Positions 8,612 to 16,762 of a stretch of 64,000 nucleotides of DNA are shown here, in pieces. Positions within the stretch are counted from its first letter, which is position 1. Every line of letters begins with the position of its first letter. The DNA is from Archangium sp. (GTDB lineage Bacteria > Myxococcota > Myxococcia > Myxococcales > Myxococcaceae). Location: positions 1-64,000 of the forward strand of contig JAUYRZ010000048.1 in assembly GCA_030695565.1 (NCBI GenBank). The letters are read 5' to 3'. Below the pieces are notes generated by a model. The model saw only the letters and a program-made list of their open reading frames with translations. It was not told where the DNA came from and ran no database searches. The translations under genes and the position numbers were made by a program.

Positions 8612-8635
8612 GCATTGGCACACGTCTTCCAATGC
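8612..8635. promoter_or_regulatory. Perfect inverted repeat GCATTGG-N10-CCAATGC, candidate operator
   Basis: Two perfect 7-base half sites are separated by ten bases, a spacing that puts them on nearly the same helix face. The dyad sits 68 bases before the NtrC-type start and about 107 bases from the lipoprotein start. No sigma-54 -24/-12 pair with the right GG-N10-GC spacing was seen here. Confidence 0.4.
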
Positions 8636-8703
8636 ACCCCAGCACCCGCGTCTGATGCGCGGCAGAATAGCCACACCACCCTGCAGCACGCCTGGAGCAC
8701 CCC

Positions 8704-10149
8704 ATGCCGGCCACGGTCCTCGTCGTCGATGATGAACGGAACATTCTGCTGACGTTGAGCCAGGCGCTGCAGCTCGAGGGCTACCACGTGGAGCTCGCGT
8801 CAGGCGCGAAGGTGGCCCTCGACGTGCTCGCTGCGCGGCCGGTCGACGCGGTGTTGATGGACGTGAAGATGCCCGACATGGACGGGCTGACCGCCTTGTC
8901 GAAGATGCGGGAGCTCAAGAAGGAGCTGCCGGTGATCATGATGTCCGGCCACGGCACCATCGACACCGCGGTCAAGGCGACGCAGCTGGGCGCGCGCGAC
9001 TTCCTGGAGAAGCCCATCTCGCGTGATCGCATGTTGCTCGCGCTCAAGAACGCGCTGGAGCACCAGAAGGTGGTGGAGGAGCTGCAGACGCTGCGCGCCG
9101 AGGTGGGCCGCTTCGACATGGTGGGCCAGGGCGCCGCGATGCAGCGCATCTACGCCCTCATCCAGCGGGCCGCGCCGTCAGAAGGCCGCGTGCTCATCAC
9201 CGGCGAGAACGGCAGCGGCAAGGAGCTCATCGCGCGCGCGATTCATCAGCACAGCAAGCGCAAGACGGGCCCGTTCGTGAAGCTCAACTGCGCGGCGGTG
9301 CCGCACGAGCTCATCGAGTCGGAGCTGTTCGGGCACGAGAAGGGTTCATTCACCGGCGCGGTCAGCGCGCGGCGCGGCAAGTTCGAGCTGGCCGATGGCG
9401 GCACCCTGTTCCTCGACGAAGTCGGCGACATGCCTGCGCAGATGCAGGCCAAGCTGCTGCGGGTGCTGCAGGAAGGTGAGCTCGAGCGCGTGGGTGGCAC
9501 CGAGACCATCAAGGTCGACGTGCGGGTGATCGCCGCGACCAACAAGGATCTCGAAGCCGAGACGCAAGCCGGTCGCTTCCGCGAAGATCTCTACTTCCGC
9601 TTGAACGTGGTGCAGCTGCACTCGCCGCCGCTGCGTGAACGAAGGGAAGATCTCGGCCCGCTCATCGACGCGTTCCTCGAGGAGTCGTGCCGGAAGAACG
9701 GCCGCAAGACGCTGCGCCTGCTCCCCGAGGCGATGGCCCGCATGACCGCCTACGACTACCCGGGCAACGTGCGCGAGCTGCGCAACCTCGTCGAGCGCCT
9801 GGCCATTCTGTGTGAAGGCCCGCTCGTCACGGGTGCAGAGGCCGACGCGCTGTTGCCTCGCCGCCGCACCAGCCCGGCTGCTTCCAGCGCTCCGGTGGTG
9901 GAAGGGGCCGCGCCGGTCATCACGCCGCCCCCCTCGCTCCCGATGCCGCGTTACCGCGCGGACAAAACGTTCAGGGACCAGGTGGAAGAAGCCGAGCGCG
10001 AGATCATTCTCGGCGCGTTGTCGTTCAGCCGCGACAACGCCACCGAAGCGGCGCGGCTGCTCGATCTCGAGCGCGGCCACTTCTACAAGAAGATGAAGTC
10101 GCTCGGCCTCAAGCGCGCGGGCGGCGAGACCTCCATGGGCGCGGAGTAG
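8704..10149 (+). CDS. NtrC-family sigma-54-dependent response regulator
   Basis: The protein has 481 residues. A receiver domain (1-120) has the acidic pair D9/D10, phospho-acceptor D53 (LMDVKMPD), and a KPI lysine near 105. The AAA+ domain (about 137-365) has Walker A GENGSGKE, the sigma-54 contact loop ([13 protein letters not shown]), Walker [12 protein letters not shown] and the arginine-rich sensor [13 protein letters not shown] Pro/Ala-rich linker (390-420) leads to a Fis-type helix-turn-helix at the C-terminus. Once phosphorylated it would activate sigma-54 promoters. No sensor kinase is adjacent, so it is an orphan regulator. The loop reads GSFTGA instead of the textbook GAFTGA, a common variant. 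Confidence 0.95.
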   Translation: MPATVLVVDDERNILLTLSQALQLEGYHVELASGAKVALDVLAARPVDAVLMDVKMPDMDGLTALSKMRELKKELPVIMMSGHGTIDTAVKATQLGARDFLEKPISRDRMLLALKNALEHQKVVEELQTLRAEVGRFDMVGQGAAMQRIYALIQRAAPSEGRVLITGENGSGKELIARAIHQHSKRKTGPFVKLNCAAVPHELIESELFGHEKGSFTGAVSARRGKFELADGGTLFLDEVGDMPAQMQAKLLRVLQEGELERVGGTETIKVDVRVIAATNKDLEAETQAGRFREDLYFRLNVVQLHSPPLRERREDLGPLIDAFLEESCRKNGRKTLRLLPEAMARMTAYDYPGNVRELRNLVERLAILCEGPLVTGAEADALLPRRRTSPAASSAPVVEGAAPVITPPPSLPMPRYRADKTFRDQVEEAEREIILGALSFSRDNATEAARLLDLERGHFYKKMKSLGLKRAGGETSMGAE

Positions 10150-10226
10150 GCACACCTTTCCCCTCTGTTCGTTCCTGCCCGGGTGACGGGTGCACAGGCT
10201 GAGCGCGAAATGGGAGAGAACGGCCC

Positions 10227-11102
10227 ATGCGAATTGCGCTCCTCAGTTTGTTGACGCTCGCGACGACCAGTCTCGCCGCGCAGGTGGTGGTCACCGAAGT
10301 CACGTACACCCACTCAGGGACGACCACGCACGACTCGCACTACGTGCTGCCGCCGTTGCCGGGCTCGCCTTCCAACTGGACCACGCCGGTCGACTACTCG
10401 CACGGCACCGCGGTCGTTCGGCTCGAGGTCTTCACCAAGCCCACCAACATCGCGACCCGGTTTCAGATCTGCTTCGACGGCTCGCCCAGCTACGCGTGCA
10501 CCAACCAGGCGCCCGCGTACACCACGACGGGCGTGTACACGTGGACCACGCCGTTCACGAGCTTCTACCAATACGCCTCGGTGAACTGGGCCCAGGGCGT
10601 GCGCAACATCGCGCTCATCTTGAAGGACACCAGCAACGGCAAGCCTTCGCCGGAGAACGTCGGCGCGACGGAGTCGGCGAAGTACATGCCCACGCAGCTT
10701 CGCGTCACCGTCACGCTGGTGAGCGCGGGCAGCACGTATGTGCCGCCGGCGGATCCGGATGCCGGTGTGGTGGTGCTGCCTGATGCCGGCGCGGTGGTCG
10801 ACGCGGGCGTGCGCGATGCCGGGTTCGATGCGGGTGTCGATGCGGGCTCTTCGGAGATCGACGCGGGTGAGGTTGAGGTGGATGCGGGTCAGGTCGTGGT
10901 GCCTGCTCCTGATGCGGGTTCCGACGCCGGTTCCGATGCGGGCTCGGTGGTTCAACAGCCCGAGCCTGTCGCGGTGACCGAGCCTGACGGTGGTAGCGGG
11001 CATGAAGCGTGGGAGGTCACGGGGAGTGGTTGCTCGGGTGCTCCTTCGGGCGTGCTGGCTTTGCTCGGGCTTGCTTTGATTCGGCGGCGGCGCCGGAACT
11101 AG
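10227..11102 (+). CDS. Secreted/surface protein with DAG repeats and MYXO-CTERM-like sorting tail
   Basis: This 291-residue protein begins with a Sec signal (MRIALLSLLTLATTSLAAQ). A folded domain of about 150 residues follows, with Thr/Tyr-rich strands and one likely disulfide (FQICFDG...YACTN). Residues 173-255 are low complexity with about ten Asp-Ala-Gly units. The C-terminus has GSGCSGAPSG, a hydrophobic helix and RRRRRN, as in MYXO-CTERM sorting tails of myxobacteria, where the cysteine is the presumed processing site. That makes it a cell-surface or outer-membrane-attached protein. The N-terminal domain was not recognised. The start has GGGAGAG upstream. Confidence 0.8.
   Translation: MRIALLSLLTLATTSLAAQVVVTEVTYTHSGTTTHDSHYVLPPLPGSPSNWTTPVDYSHGTAVVRLEVFTKPTNIATRFQICFDGSPSYACTNQAPAYTTTGVYTWTTPFTSFYQYASVNWAQGVRNIALILKDTSNGKPSPENVGATESAKYMPTQLRVTVTLVSAGSTYVPPADPDAGVVVLPDAGAVVDAGVRDAGFDAGVDAGSSEIDAGEVEVDAGQVVVPAPDAGSDAGSDAGSVVQQPEPVAVTEPDGGSGHEAWEVTGSGCSGAPSGVLALLGLALIRRRRRN
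10741..10985 (+). repeat. Coding low-complexity repeat (Asp-Ala-Gly linker)
   Basis: GATGCGGGT-like nine-base units recur irregularly and encode DAG or DAGS repeats inside the surface protein. Such linkers are common just before sorting tails in myxobacterial surface proteins. Confidence 0.75.
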
Positions 11103-11167
11103 GTCCTCACCCCGCACTTGGAGGTTTCGCCACTGACATGACGTTGCGGCGGTACCATGCGACGGCG

Positions 11168-12319
11168 ATGCGAAAGCTCCTGCTGTTGGTCCCGTTGCTG
11201 GCCTCCTGTGAGTGGGTGGCCGACCCGATGAACTTCACCCGGGAAGAAGTGCCCCGCTACAAGGCGAACGCCGAACACCCTGCTCCGGTGGCGAACCCCA
11301 TCGGCCTCAAGGTGATGGCGTGGAACGTCAAGTACGGCGCCTGCCGCGTCGACTTCTGGTTCGACTTCTGGGGCGACCGCGTTCAGCTCACCGAGGCTGA
11401 GACGACCGACTGCCTCACCAAGGTCGCCGCGCTCATCAAGGAATACGACCCCGACATCTTCATGGCCGAGGAGATCGAGGTCGACAGCAAACGCAGCGCG
11501 TACATCGATCAGGTGCGCTTCCTCCTGGAGAACACCAACCTCCAGTACGCCACGTTCGATGAGACGTGGAACGCGCGCTACGTGCCGTCGGAAGGCGTCG
11601 GCCGCATCACCCTGGGCAACGCCATCTTCTCGCGTTACCCCATCACCAAAGCCGAGCGCATTCGCCAGGTCGATCGCACCGATCAAGATGGCCTGACGGC
11701 GACTTTTTACATCAAGCGCGCTATCGGCCGCGCCGAGATCAATCTGGGTGATCGCACTGTCGCGGCTTACGTGGTGCACACCGAGGCGTACGACTTCGAC
11801 GGCACCAAGCAGAAGCAGATCAAGCAGGTCTACGACGTGCTCCAAGAAGAGACGATGCCGTGGGTGATCGGCGGCGACTTCAACGAGCTGCCTCCCGTTT
11901 GCGATGAAAAAGCAGAGGCCGGCACGCCTGAGTCTTGCGAAGGCAAGCTGCGGCTGGCCGGCTTCATCGACGAACGCGCCAGCAGCAAGGGCACCGAATA
12001 CGAGCAGCCGCCGTACACGCCGTCGGTGATGAAGCCGTTCTACGACGACTACGAGCCGTCGATTCCCCTCGCGCGCTACGGCATCGGAGAGACCGCGCAG
12101 CAGCCGTTCTTCACGCACACCGTGCTGGGCCCCGATGGCGTCAATGACGAAGGAGTGCCCGGAAGGTGGAACCGCACGCTCGACTACCTCTTCATCCGCA
12201 AGGGGGAGACGTGGGCGAGCACCGATGTGCTGCAGGAACCCGGTCGGCTGGGCATCGTGGGTGACCCGTCGCGGCTCTCTGATCACGCACCGGTGGTGGG
12301 AACGTGGGTGCTGCCATGA
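11168..12319 (+). CDS. Endonuclease/exonuclease/phosphatase-family lipoprotein
   Basis: The ATG at 11168 is chosen because the first 14 residues form a lipoprotein signal (MRKLLLLVPLLASC); upstream codons lie in the previous gene. The protein has 383 residues. EEP-fold motifs are MAWNVKYG, MAEEIE (metal-binding Glu), GDFNELP, and a terminal DYLFIRK with SDHAPVVG. The family covers nucleases, sphingomyelinases and phosphodiesterases, so an exported nuclease or phosphodiesterase is likely and the substrate is unknown. It overlaps the next gene by four bases (ATGA) and heads a run with the barrel protein and the TldD/PmbA pair. Confidence 0.85.
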   Translation: MRKLLLLVPLLASCEWVADPMNFTREEVPRYKANAEHPAPVANPIGLKVMAWNVKYGACRVDFWFDFWGDRVQLTEAETTDCLTKVAALIKEYDPDIFMAEEIEVDSKRSAYIDQVRFLLENTNLQYATFDETWNARYVPSEGVGRITLGNAIFSRYPITKAERIRQVDRTDQDGLTATFYIKRAIGRAEINLGDRTVAAYVVHTEAYDFDGTKQKQIKQVYDVLQEETMPWVIGGDFNELPPVCDEKAEAGTPESCEGKLRLAGFIDERASSKGTEYEQPPYTPSVMKPFYDDYEPSIPLARYGIGETAQQPFFTHTVLGPDGVNDEGVPGRWNRTLDYLFIRKGETWASTDVLQEPGRLGIVGDPSRLSDHAPVVGTWVLP

Positions 12320-13182
12320 GAGCACTCCTTCTGGTGCTGGTGGCCACCACGGCGCTCGCCACGCCCCGCCCCGCGCGCGACACCGCCGACGTCGGCAATC
12401 GCGGCAGCTACAGCGTGGGCATCTTCAACCCGCTGCGCATCGCGTTTCACAATCGGTTCGAGCTGCAGGCCAACCCGCTGCTCTTCTTCGTCGCGCCTCA
12501 CCTCGACGCGCGTTTCGCGATCTTGAAGCCGCCGGTGGCCGAGGGGCAGCTGCCCATGGGCGTGCGGCTCACCGCAGAGGCGGGGCTGCTGATGCCCACC
12601 TTCGGCATGCGGTTGATGAAGGGCTTCTTCTTCCCCACCTGGGCGACCAGCCCCAACGACATCGGCTTCATGCTGATTCCGCGCGTCGGGTTGCTGGCGT
12701 CGGGTGACTTCTTCACCAACGACGTGCTCACCGTGCGCATCGATGGGGCGCTGAGAATTCCCCTGGGGCCGAACAACGCGACGCCGATGAACTCGTTCCT
12801 CGCGCCGCTCGAGATCCTCTTCGCAGCGCCGCTCACCGGTTTCTGCGGGCGGCTCGGCGGTGCCTACGATCACGCGTTCGGTGATCGCCTGCGCCTGAGA
12901 GGTGAGGTGAACCTCTACGTGACCGGCCAGCAGGGAAACCTGGAGGTCGAAGGCCAGAACCTGGGCCCGGTGGCGGCCATTTCACCGTTCATCTTCACCG
13001 CCCACCTCGGGCTGGACATCGCGGTCTTCCAGTACAGCCGCATCACGGTGGGCGCGTTGTTCGCCAACTACGATCAAGGCGCGACGCAGGTCACCACGCG
13101 CGCTGATGGCTTCAGCGAACGCACGCGCGTGCGCAGCAACAACATCCTGCCGACGCTCGACTTCATCTGGGCCGGCTTCTGA
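12316..13182 (+). CDS. Putative outer-membrane beta-barrel protein
   Basis: The start ATG at 12316 overlaps the stop of the EEP lipoprotein gene, which indicates coupling. The protein has 288 residues with a short Sec signal (MRALLLVLVATTALA). The rest is rich in alternating hydrophobic and aromatic strands and Gly turns, and ends with DFIWAGF, a terminal phenylalanine as in outer-membrane barrels. No family was recognised. Coupling to a putative exported nuclease lipoprotein suggests both act in the same cell-surface process. Confidence 0.7.
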   Translation: MRALLLVLVATTALATPRPARDTADVGNRGSYSVGIFNPLRIAFHNRFELQANPLLFFVAPHLDARFAILKPPVAEGQLPMGVRLTAEAGLLMPTFGMRLMKGFFFPTWATSPNDIGFMLIPRVGLLASGDFFTNDVLTVRIDGALRIPLGPNNATPMNSFLAPLEILFAAPLTGFCGRLGGAYDHAFGDRLRLRGEVNLYVTGQQGNLEVEGQNLGPVAAISPFIFTAHLGLDIAVFQYSRITVGALFANYDQGATQVTTRADGFSERTRVRSNNILPTLDFIWAGF

Positions 13183-13189
13183 AACTCTT

Positions 13190-13224
13190 TCCCTCTCCCT
13201 CTTTGGGAGAGGGTCGGGTGAGGG
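13190..13224. repeat. CTCTCCC/GGGAGAGG palindromic element, copy 2
   Basis: TCCCTCTCCCTCTTTGGGAG followed by AGGGTCGGGTGAGGG. It lies between the barrel gene and the TldD gene, ending ten bases before the ATG, so it could also affect translation of the latter. Confidence 0.7.
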
Positions 13225-13233
13225 CGTCACGAA

Positions 13234-14787
13234 ATGCATCTCAGCCGACGGTCACTCCTCCAGGCCACAGCCGCGCTCACTCTCGCCCCTGCCCTCGCGC
13301 ACGCCAGAGGCCTGGTCGCCGACGCGACCTACCTCAACGTGATCGCCGCCACGCTCGATGCCGCAAAGCGAGCCGGAGCCTCCTACGCCGACCTGCGCAT
13401 CCACCGCCGGCGCGACGAAGGCGTACGAGTCCGCGACGACCACGTCGAATCCATCAACGACGCCGAACGTTTCGGAGTCGGCGTGCGAGTGTTGGTCAAC
13501 GGCGCCTGGGGCTTCGCCTCTTCCCCCGTGGTCACGGTGAAAGAAGGCGCCCGCCTCGCCCAGGTCGCCTGTGCGCTGGCCAAAGCCAACGCTGCGGTGA
13601 TCACCAGGAAGGTCGAGCTCGCCCCCAACCCCGCGCACGTCGACGTCTGGCAAACGCCGCTGCAGAAAGATCCCTTCAAGATCCCCGTCGCAGACAAAGC
13701 CGAGTTGTTGCTCGCCGTCTGCGAAAAGCTCCGCGCCGTGAAGGGCATCAACTTCTGCGAAGCCTCGTTGAGCACCCGCCTCGAGTGGAAGCTCTTCGCC
13801 TCCTCCGACGGCGCGTTGATCGAACAGAGCCAGACGCGCATCGGCCCCGACTACTCCGCCACCGCCATTCACCCGACGACCGGCGAGTTCGTCAGCCGCA
13901 GCTGGGACGGCCAGCCGCTGCAGGCAGGCTGGGAGCACCTCGAGACGAGCCACTTCCTCGAAGACACCACGCGCGTCGCAGAAGAAGCGGTGCAGAAGCT
14001 CAACTCCTTGAGCGTGGAGCCGGGAAAAAAAGACCTCATCCTCGACGCCAGCAATCTCTGGCTCACCATCCACGAGTCGGTCGGCCACCCCACCGAGCTC
14101 GATCGGGCGCTGGGGTACGAAGCGAACATGGCGGGTACCTCGTTCGCCACCATCGACACGCTCGGCACGCAATACGCAGCGCCCCTCGTCACGCTCTACG
14201 CCGACAAGACCACGCCCGGAGGCCTCGCCACCTGCGGCTACGATGACGACGGGGTTCGCACGCAGCGCTGGAACCTGGTCGAGAAGGGAAAGTTCGTCGG
14301 CTACCAGACCACCCGCGAGCAAGCGGGCTGGATCGGCGAGAAGGCCTCGCGCGGCTGCAGCTACGCGCAAGACCACGCCTCGGTGCCCTTTCAACGCATG
14401 CCCAACGTCTCGCTGGCGCCCGGTGAAAAAGATCTCTCGGTGCTGGACCTGATCAAGGCGACCGACGACGGCATCTACGTGGTGGGCACCGGCAGCTGGT
14501 CCATCGATCACCAGCGCTACAACTTCCAATTCACCGGCCAGATGTTCTTCGAAGTGAAGAAGGGCAAGGTCACCCGCTCGCTCAAAGACGTAGGCTACCA
14601 ATCGAACACGCCCGCCTTCTGGAAGAGCTGCGATCTCCTCGGAGGCCCCTCGAGCGTGCGCATGGGCTCGGCCTTCGATGACGGCAAAGGAGAGCCGATG
14701 CAGTCGAACCCGGTCAGCCACGCCTGCCCGCCAGCGCGGTTTCGCGGTGTGTCGGTGATCAACTCCGCGTCGAAGAAGGGCGGCTGA
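13234..14787 (+). CDS. TldD-like metalloprotease with Tat signal peptide
   Basis: This 517-residue protein starts SRRSLLQATAALTLAPALA, a twin-arginine signal followed by an AxA cleavage site. Cytoplasmic TldD proteins lack such a signal. The core matches TldD/PmbA: the catalytic metal site HESVGHPTE begins at H280 (the HExxxH of TldD) and later sequence includes GCSYAQDHASVPFQRMPN and a TGSWSIDHQRYNFQFTG C-terminal region. TldD-TldE complexes cleave unfolded or small modified peptides in the cytoplasm; a periplasmic or surface version would process exported peptides instead, which is inference. The partner pmbA-like gene begins one base after the stop. Confidence 0.9.
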   Translation: MHLSRRSLLQATAALTLAPALAHARGLVADATYLNVIAATLDAAKRAGASYADLRIHRRRDEGVRVRDDHVESINDAERFGVGVRVLVNGAWGFASSPVVTVKEGARLAQVACALAKANAAVITRKVELAPNPAHVDVWQTPLQKDPFKIPVADKAELLLAVCEKLRAVKGINFCEASLSTRLEWKLFASSDGALIEQSQTRIGPDYSATAIHPTTGEFVSRSWDGQPLQAGWEHLETSHFLEDTTRVAEEAVQKLNSLSVEPGKKDLILDASNLWLTIHESVGHPTELDRALGYEANMAGTSFATIDTLGTQYAAPLVTLYADKTTPGGLATCGYDDDGVRTQRWNLVEKGKFVGYQTTREQAGWIGEKASRGCSYAQDHASVPFQRMPNVSLAPGEKDLSVLDLIKATDDGIYVVGTGSWSIDHQRYNFQFTGQMFFEVKKGKVTRSLKDVGYQSNTPAFWKSCDLLGGPSSVRMGSAFDDGKGEPMQSNPVSHACPPARFRGVSVINSASKKGG

Positions 14788-14788
14788 G

Positions 14789-16099
14789 ATGATCACCGAG
14801 CCGCAGATCCTCGCGTTGGGCAAGTCGGTGTTGGCGGTGGTGAAGAGCCTCGAGCCGAAAGCTGAGGCCGCCGTCGCCGTGTGGGCCACGCACCGTGCGC
14901 ACACCCGCTTTGCCCGCAACGAGATCACCACCTCCGGTGAGATCGACGAGCTGAGCGTGTCGTTGTCAGTCCAGCTGGGGCTGCGGTCCGCCTCGGCGAA
15001 CAGCAACCAGACCGACGCCGCCTCCTTGCGCGGCCTGGTCGAACGAACGCTCGCCATCGCGCGCCTCTCACCCGAGCTGCCTGAGACCATGCCGGTGCTG
15101 GGCCCCAGCAAGGTGGCGAAGAGCGCCCTGCGCGACGACGCCCTCTCGCGACTCGATGCGAAAGGCAGAGCCGAAGGCATCACCCAGGCGCTCGCGCCGT
15201 CGCGCGAGAAAGATCTCCTCACCGCGGGTTTCCTTCAGGTCTGGGACGGGATGACCGCACTCGTGACCTCGGCAGGCGCCTCGCTCGCGCAGCCCTTCAC
15301 CGACGCCGACTTCTCGGTCACCGCGCGCACGAAAGACGGCACCGGCTCGGGCTGGAGCACGCTGAGCACCCGTCAACGCGCGCTGCTCGACTTCGCCGCG
15401 GTGGGCCGGATCGCGGCCGAAAAAGCCATCGCCTCGGCGAGGCCGAAGACGCTGGAGCCGGGCCGCTACACCGTGGTGCTCGAGCCCGCCGCGGTGGGCG
15501 AACTCTTCGAGTACTTCACCAGCTCACTCGATCGCCGCGCCGTCGACGAAGGCCGCTCGGCGTTCAGCGGCAAGCTGGGTCAGAAGCTGGTGAGCGAGCT
15601 CATCACGCTCACCTCTGATCCACGCACCACCCCGATGTTGCCGTGGGATGGAGAAGGCCTCGCGCTCGCCCCGCGCACCTGGGTGAACGCGGGCGTGCTC
15701 GAGTCACTGGCCGTCTCGCGCTACTGGGCGAAGCAGCAGAAGCTGGAGCCCACCGGCTCGTACACCGGGTTCGAGCTGGCGCCCGGTCAGTCATCGCGCG
15801 CGCAGCTGCTCACCGGCATCAAACGCGGCGTGCTGGTCACCCGCTTCTGGTACTCGAACGTGGTCGACCCGAAGACGCTGGCCATCACCGCGTTGACCCG
15901 TGACGGCACGTTCCTCATCGAAGACGGCGTGGTGACGACGCCCATCAAGAACTTCCGCATCAACCAGTCGGTGATCGACGCGCTGGCGAAGGTCGACGCG
16001 GTGTCGAGCGATCGCGAGTCACCCGGTTCGTCTGCCTGGAAGATCCCCGCGATGCGGACTCACGAGTTCCTCCTGGCCAGTCAGAGCGAGGCGGTCTGA
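14789..16099 (+). CDS. PmbA/TldE-like partner of the TldD homologue
   Basis: This 436-residue protein starts with ATG at 14789, one base after the tldD-like stop. It belongs to the TldD/PmbA fold (residues 1-110 with FARNEITTSGEIDELS, and a C-terminal FELAPGQSSRAQLLTGIKRG...INQSVIDAL region) but lacks the HExxxH motif. This is as expected for the non-catalytic TldE/PmbA subunit. It has no signal peptide, although its partner carries a Tat signal. If the two form the usual heterodimer, this subunit may leave the cytoplasm as a passenger. Confidence 0.88.
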   Translation: MITEPQILALGKSVLAVVKSLEPKAEAAVAVWATHRAHTRFARNEITTSGEIDELSVSLSVQLGLRSASANSNQTDAASLRGLVERTLAIARLSPELPETMPVLGPSKVAKSALRDDALSRLDAKGRAEGITQALAPSREKDLLTAGFLQVWDGMTALVTSAGASLAQPFTDADFSVTARTKDGTGSGWSTLSTRQRALLDFAAVGRIAAEKAIASARPKTLEPGRYTVVLEPAAVGELFEYFTSSLDRRAVDEGRSAFSGKLGQKLVSELITLTSDPRTTPMLPWDGEGLALAPRTWVNAGVLESLAVSRYWAKQQKLEPTGSYTGFELAPGQSSRAQLLTGIKRGVLVTRFWYSNVVDPKTLAITALTRDGTFLIEDGVVTTPIKNFRINQSVIDALAKVDAVSSDRESPGSSAWKIPAMRTHEFLLASQSEAV

Positions 16100-16114
16100 C
16101 AGCGGCTTGTGGGC

Positions 16115-16155
16115 AGGTCCACAAAGGGTCTCTTTTTGATACCAAAGGTGGACCT
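16115..16155. promoter_or_regulatory. Inverted repeat over the ribosome site of the antitoxin remnant (candidate operator)
   Basis: AGGTCCAC at 16115-16122 and GTGGACCT at 16148-16155 are perfect inverted 8-mers, and the second touches the ATG at 16156. The ribosome site AAAGGTGG lies mostly in the right arm. A smaller TTTG-ATAC-CAAA dyad sits between. Such repeats are typical antitoxin operators and could also hide the ribosome site in RNA. Confidence 0.55.
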
Positions 16156-16477
16156 ATGAAACCCGTTCGGATCTCCGAGAACTTTGTCCCGGTCAGTGAA
16201 TTCAAGGCGCAGGCGGCGGAGTGGTTGCGCAAGGTGGGTGAAGGCGGAGCCCCCCTCGTGGTGACCCAGAACGGCCGCCCTCGTTTCGTCGCAGCCGTGA
16301 ACGAGGGGCTCTCCGACGCAGAGGCAGGGCGAGTTCACTCAGACGCTGCCGTATCGAAGCGGCTGAGCGCGCGATTCGGCGATCGGCGACTATTGCTACC
16401 GAATCGTCTACTGCGTGACGGAGCGGGAATGCCTGGTGCTGACGGTGTTCGAAGGCCACAAGCGCCTCGACCGCTGA
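16156..16477 (+). pseudogene. Decayed toxin-antitoxin locus: Phd/YefM-like antitoxin fused out of frame to a RelE/ParE-like toxin tail
   Basis: The ATG at 16156 opens a frame whose first 40 residues (RISENFVPVSEFKAQAAEWL, then VVTQNGRP) match Phd/YefM antitoxin DNA-binding domains. The next stretch (RFVAAVNEGLSDAEAGRVHS to SARFG) resembles an antitoxin C-terminus, but the usual loop of about 20-25 residues between them is missing. From 16379 to 16477 another frame encodes AIGDYCYRIVYCVTERECLV, then LTVFEGHKRLDR and a stop, which resembles the last strands of a RelE/ParE toxin. The toxin N-terminus is absent. The antitoxin frame itself runs on without homology to 16641. I read it as a deletion-damaged type II module; a functional orphan antitoxin is possible. 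Confidence 0.6.
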
Positions 16478-16481
16478 AGGC

Positions 16482-16694
16482 TCAGGCGGATCCCACGTCG
16501 CGGAAATCGAGCACGAAGCCGCCCTGCTCGTACTGCTGCAGGCGCGGCCGGCCGATGGTGTGGCAGATGGCGCAGAAGCTCCTCACGCCATCGGCCGAAA
16601 TTCGGAGTTCCAGGGCGCCTGCGCACGTCGGGCAAGCGTGAGGGAGCTGAAGCTCCGCCGTTCCTTCGCTGATGACTCGAAGCTCAGTATTCAT
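16482..16694 (-). CDS. Small zinc-ribbon protein
   Basis: From the ATG at 16694 this encodes 70 residues; a TTG at 16700 adds two. CPTCAGALELRIS and SFCAICHTIG give two CxxC pairs 20 or so residues apart, a classic zinc-ribbon knuckle. Function is unknown. It lies 68 bases downstream of the SPFH pair on the same strand and may belong with it. Its stop is five bases from the end of the toxin remnant on the other strand. Confidence 0.55.
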   Translation of the reverse strand: MNTELRVISEGTAELQLPHACPTCAGALELRISADGVRSFCAICHTIGRPRLQQYEQGGFVLDFRDVGSA

Positions 16695-16762
16695 GCACAA
16701 CAGGTACGACGGCGTGCCGCACCTGCAACCACATTCCGTGTGATGCAGCCTGACTGAAGAGG

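Noticed and set aside
8600-8650. Sigma-54 promoter near TTGGCAC at 8616
   Set aside because: The GG and GC elements are not ten bases apart, so the sigma-54 spacing rule fails.
13252-15222. 656-codon open frame on the minus strand opposite the TldD/PmbA genes
   Set aside because: It is antisense shadow; the plus strand has catalytic motifs and coupled starts.
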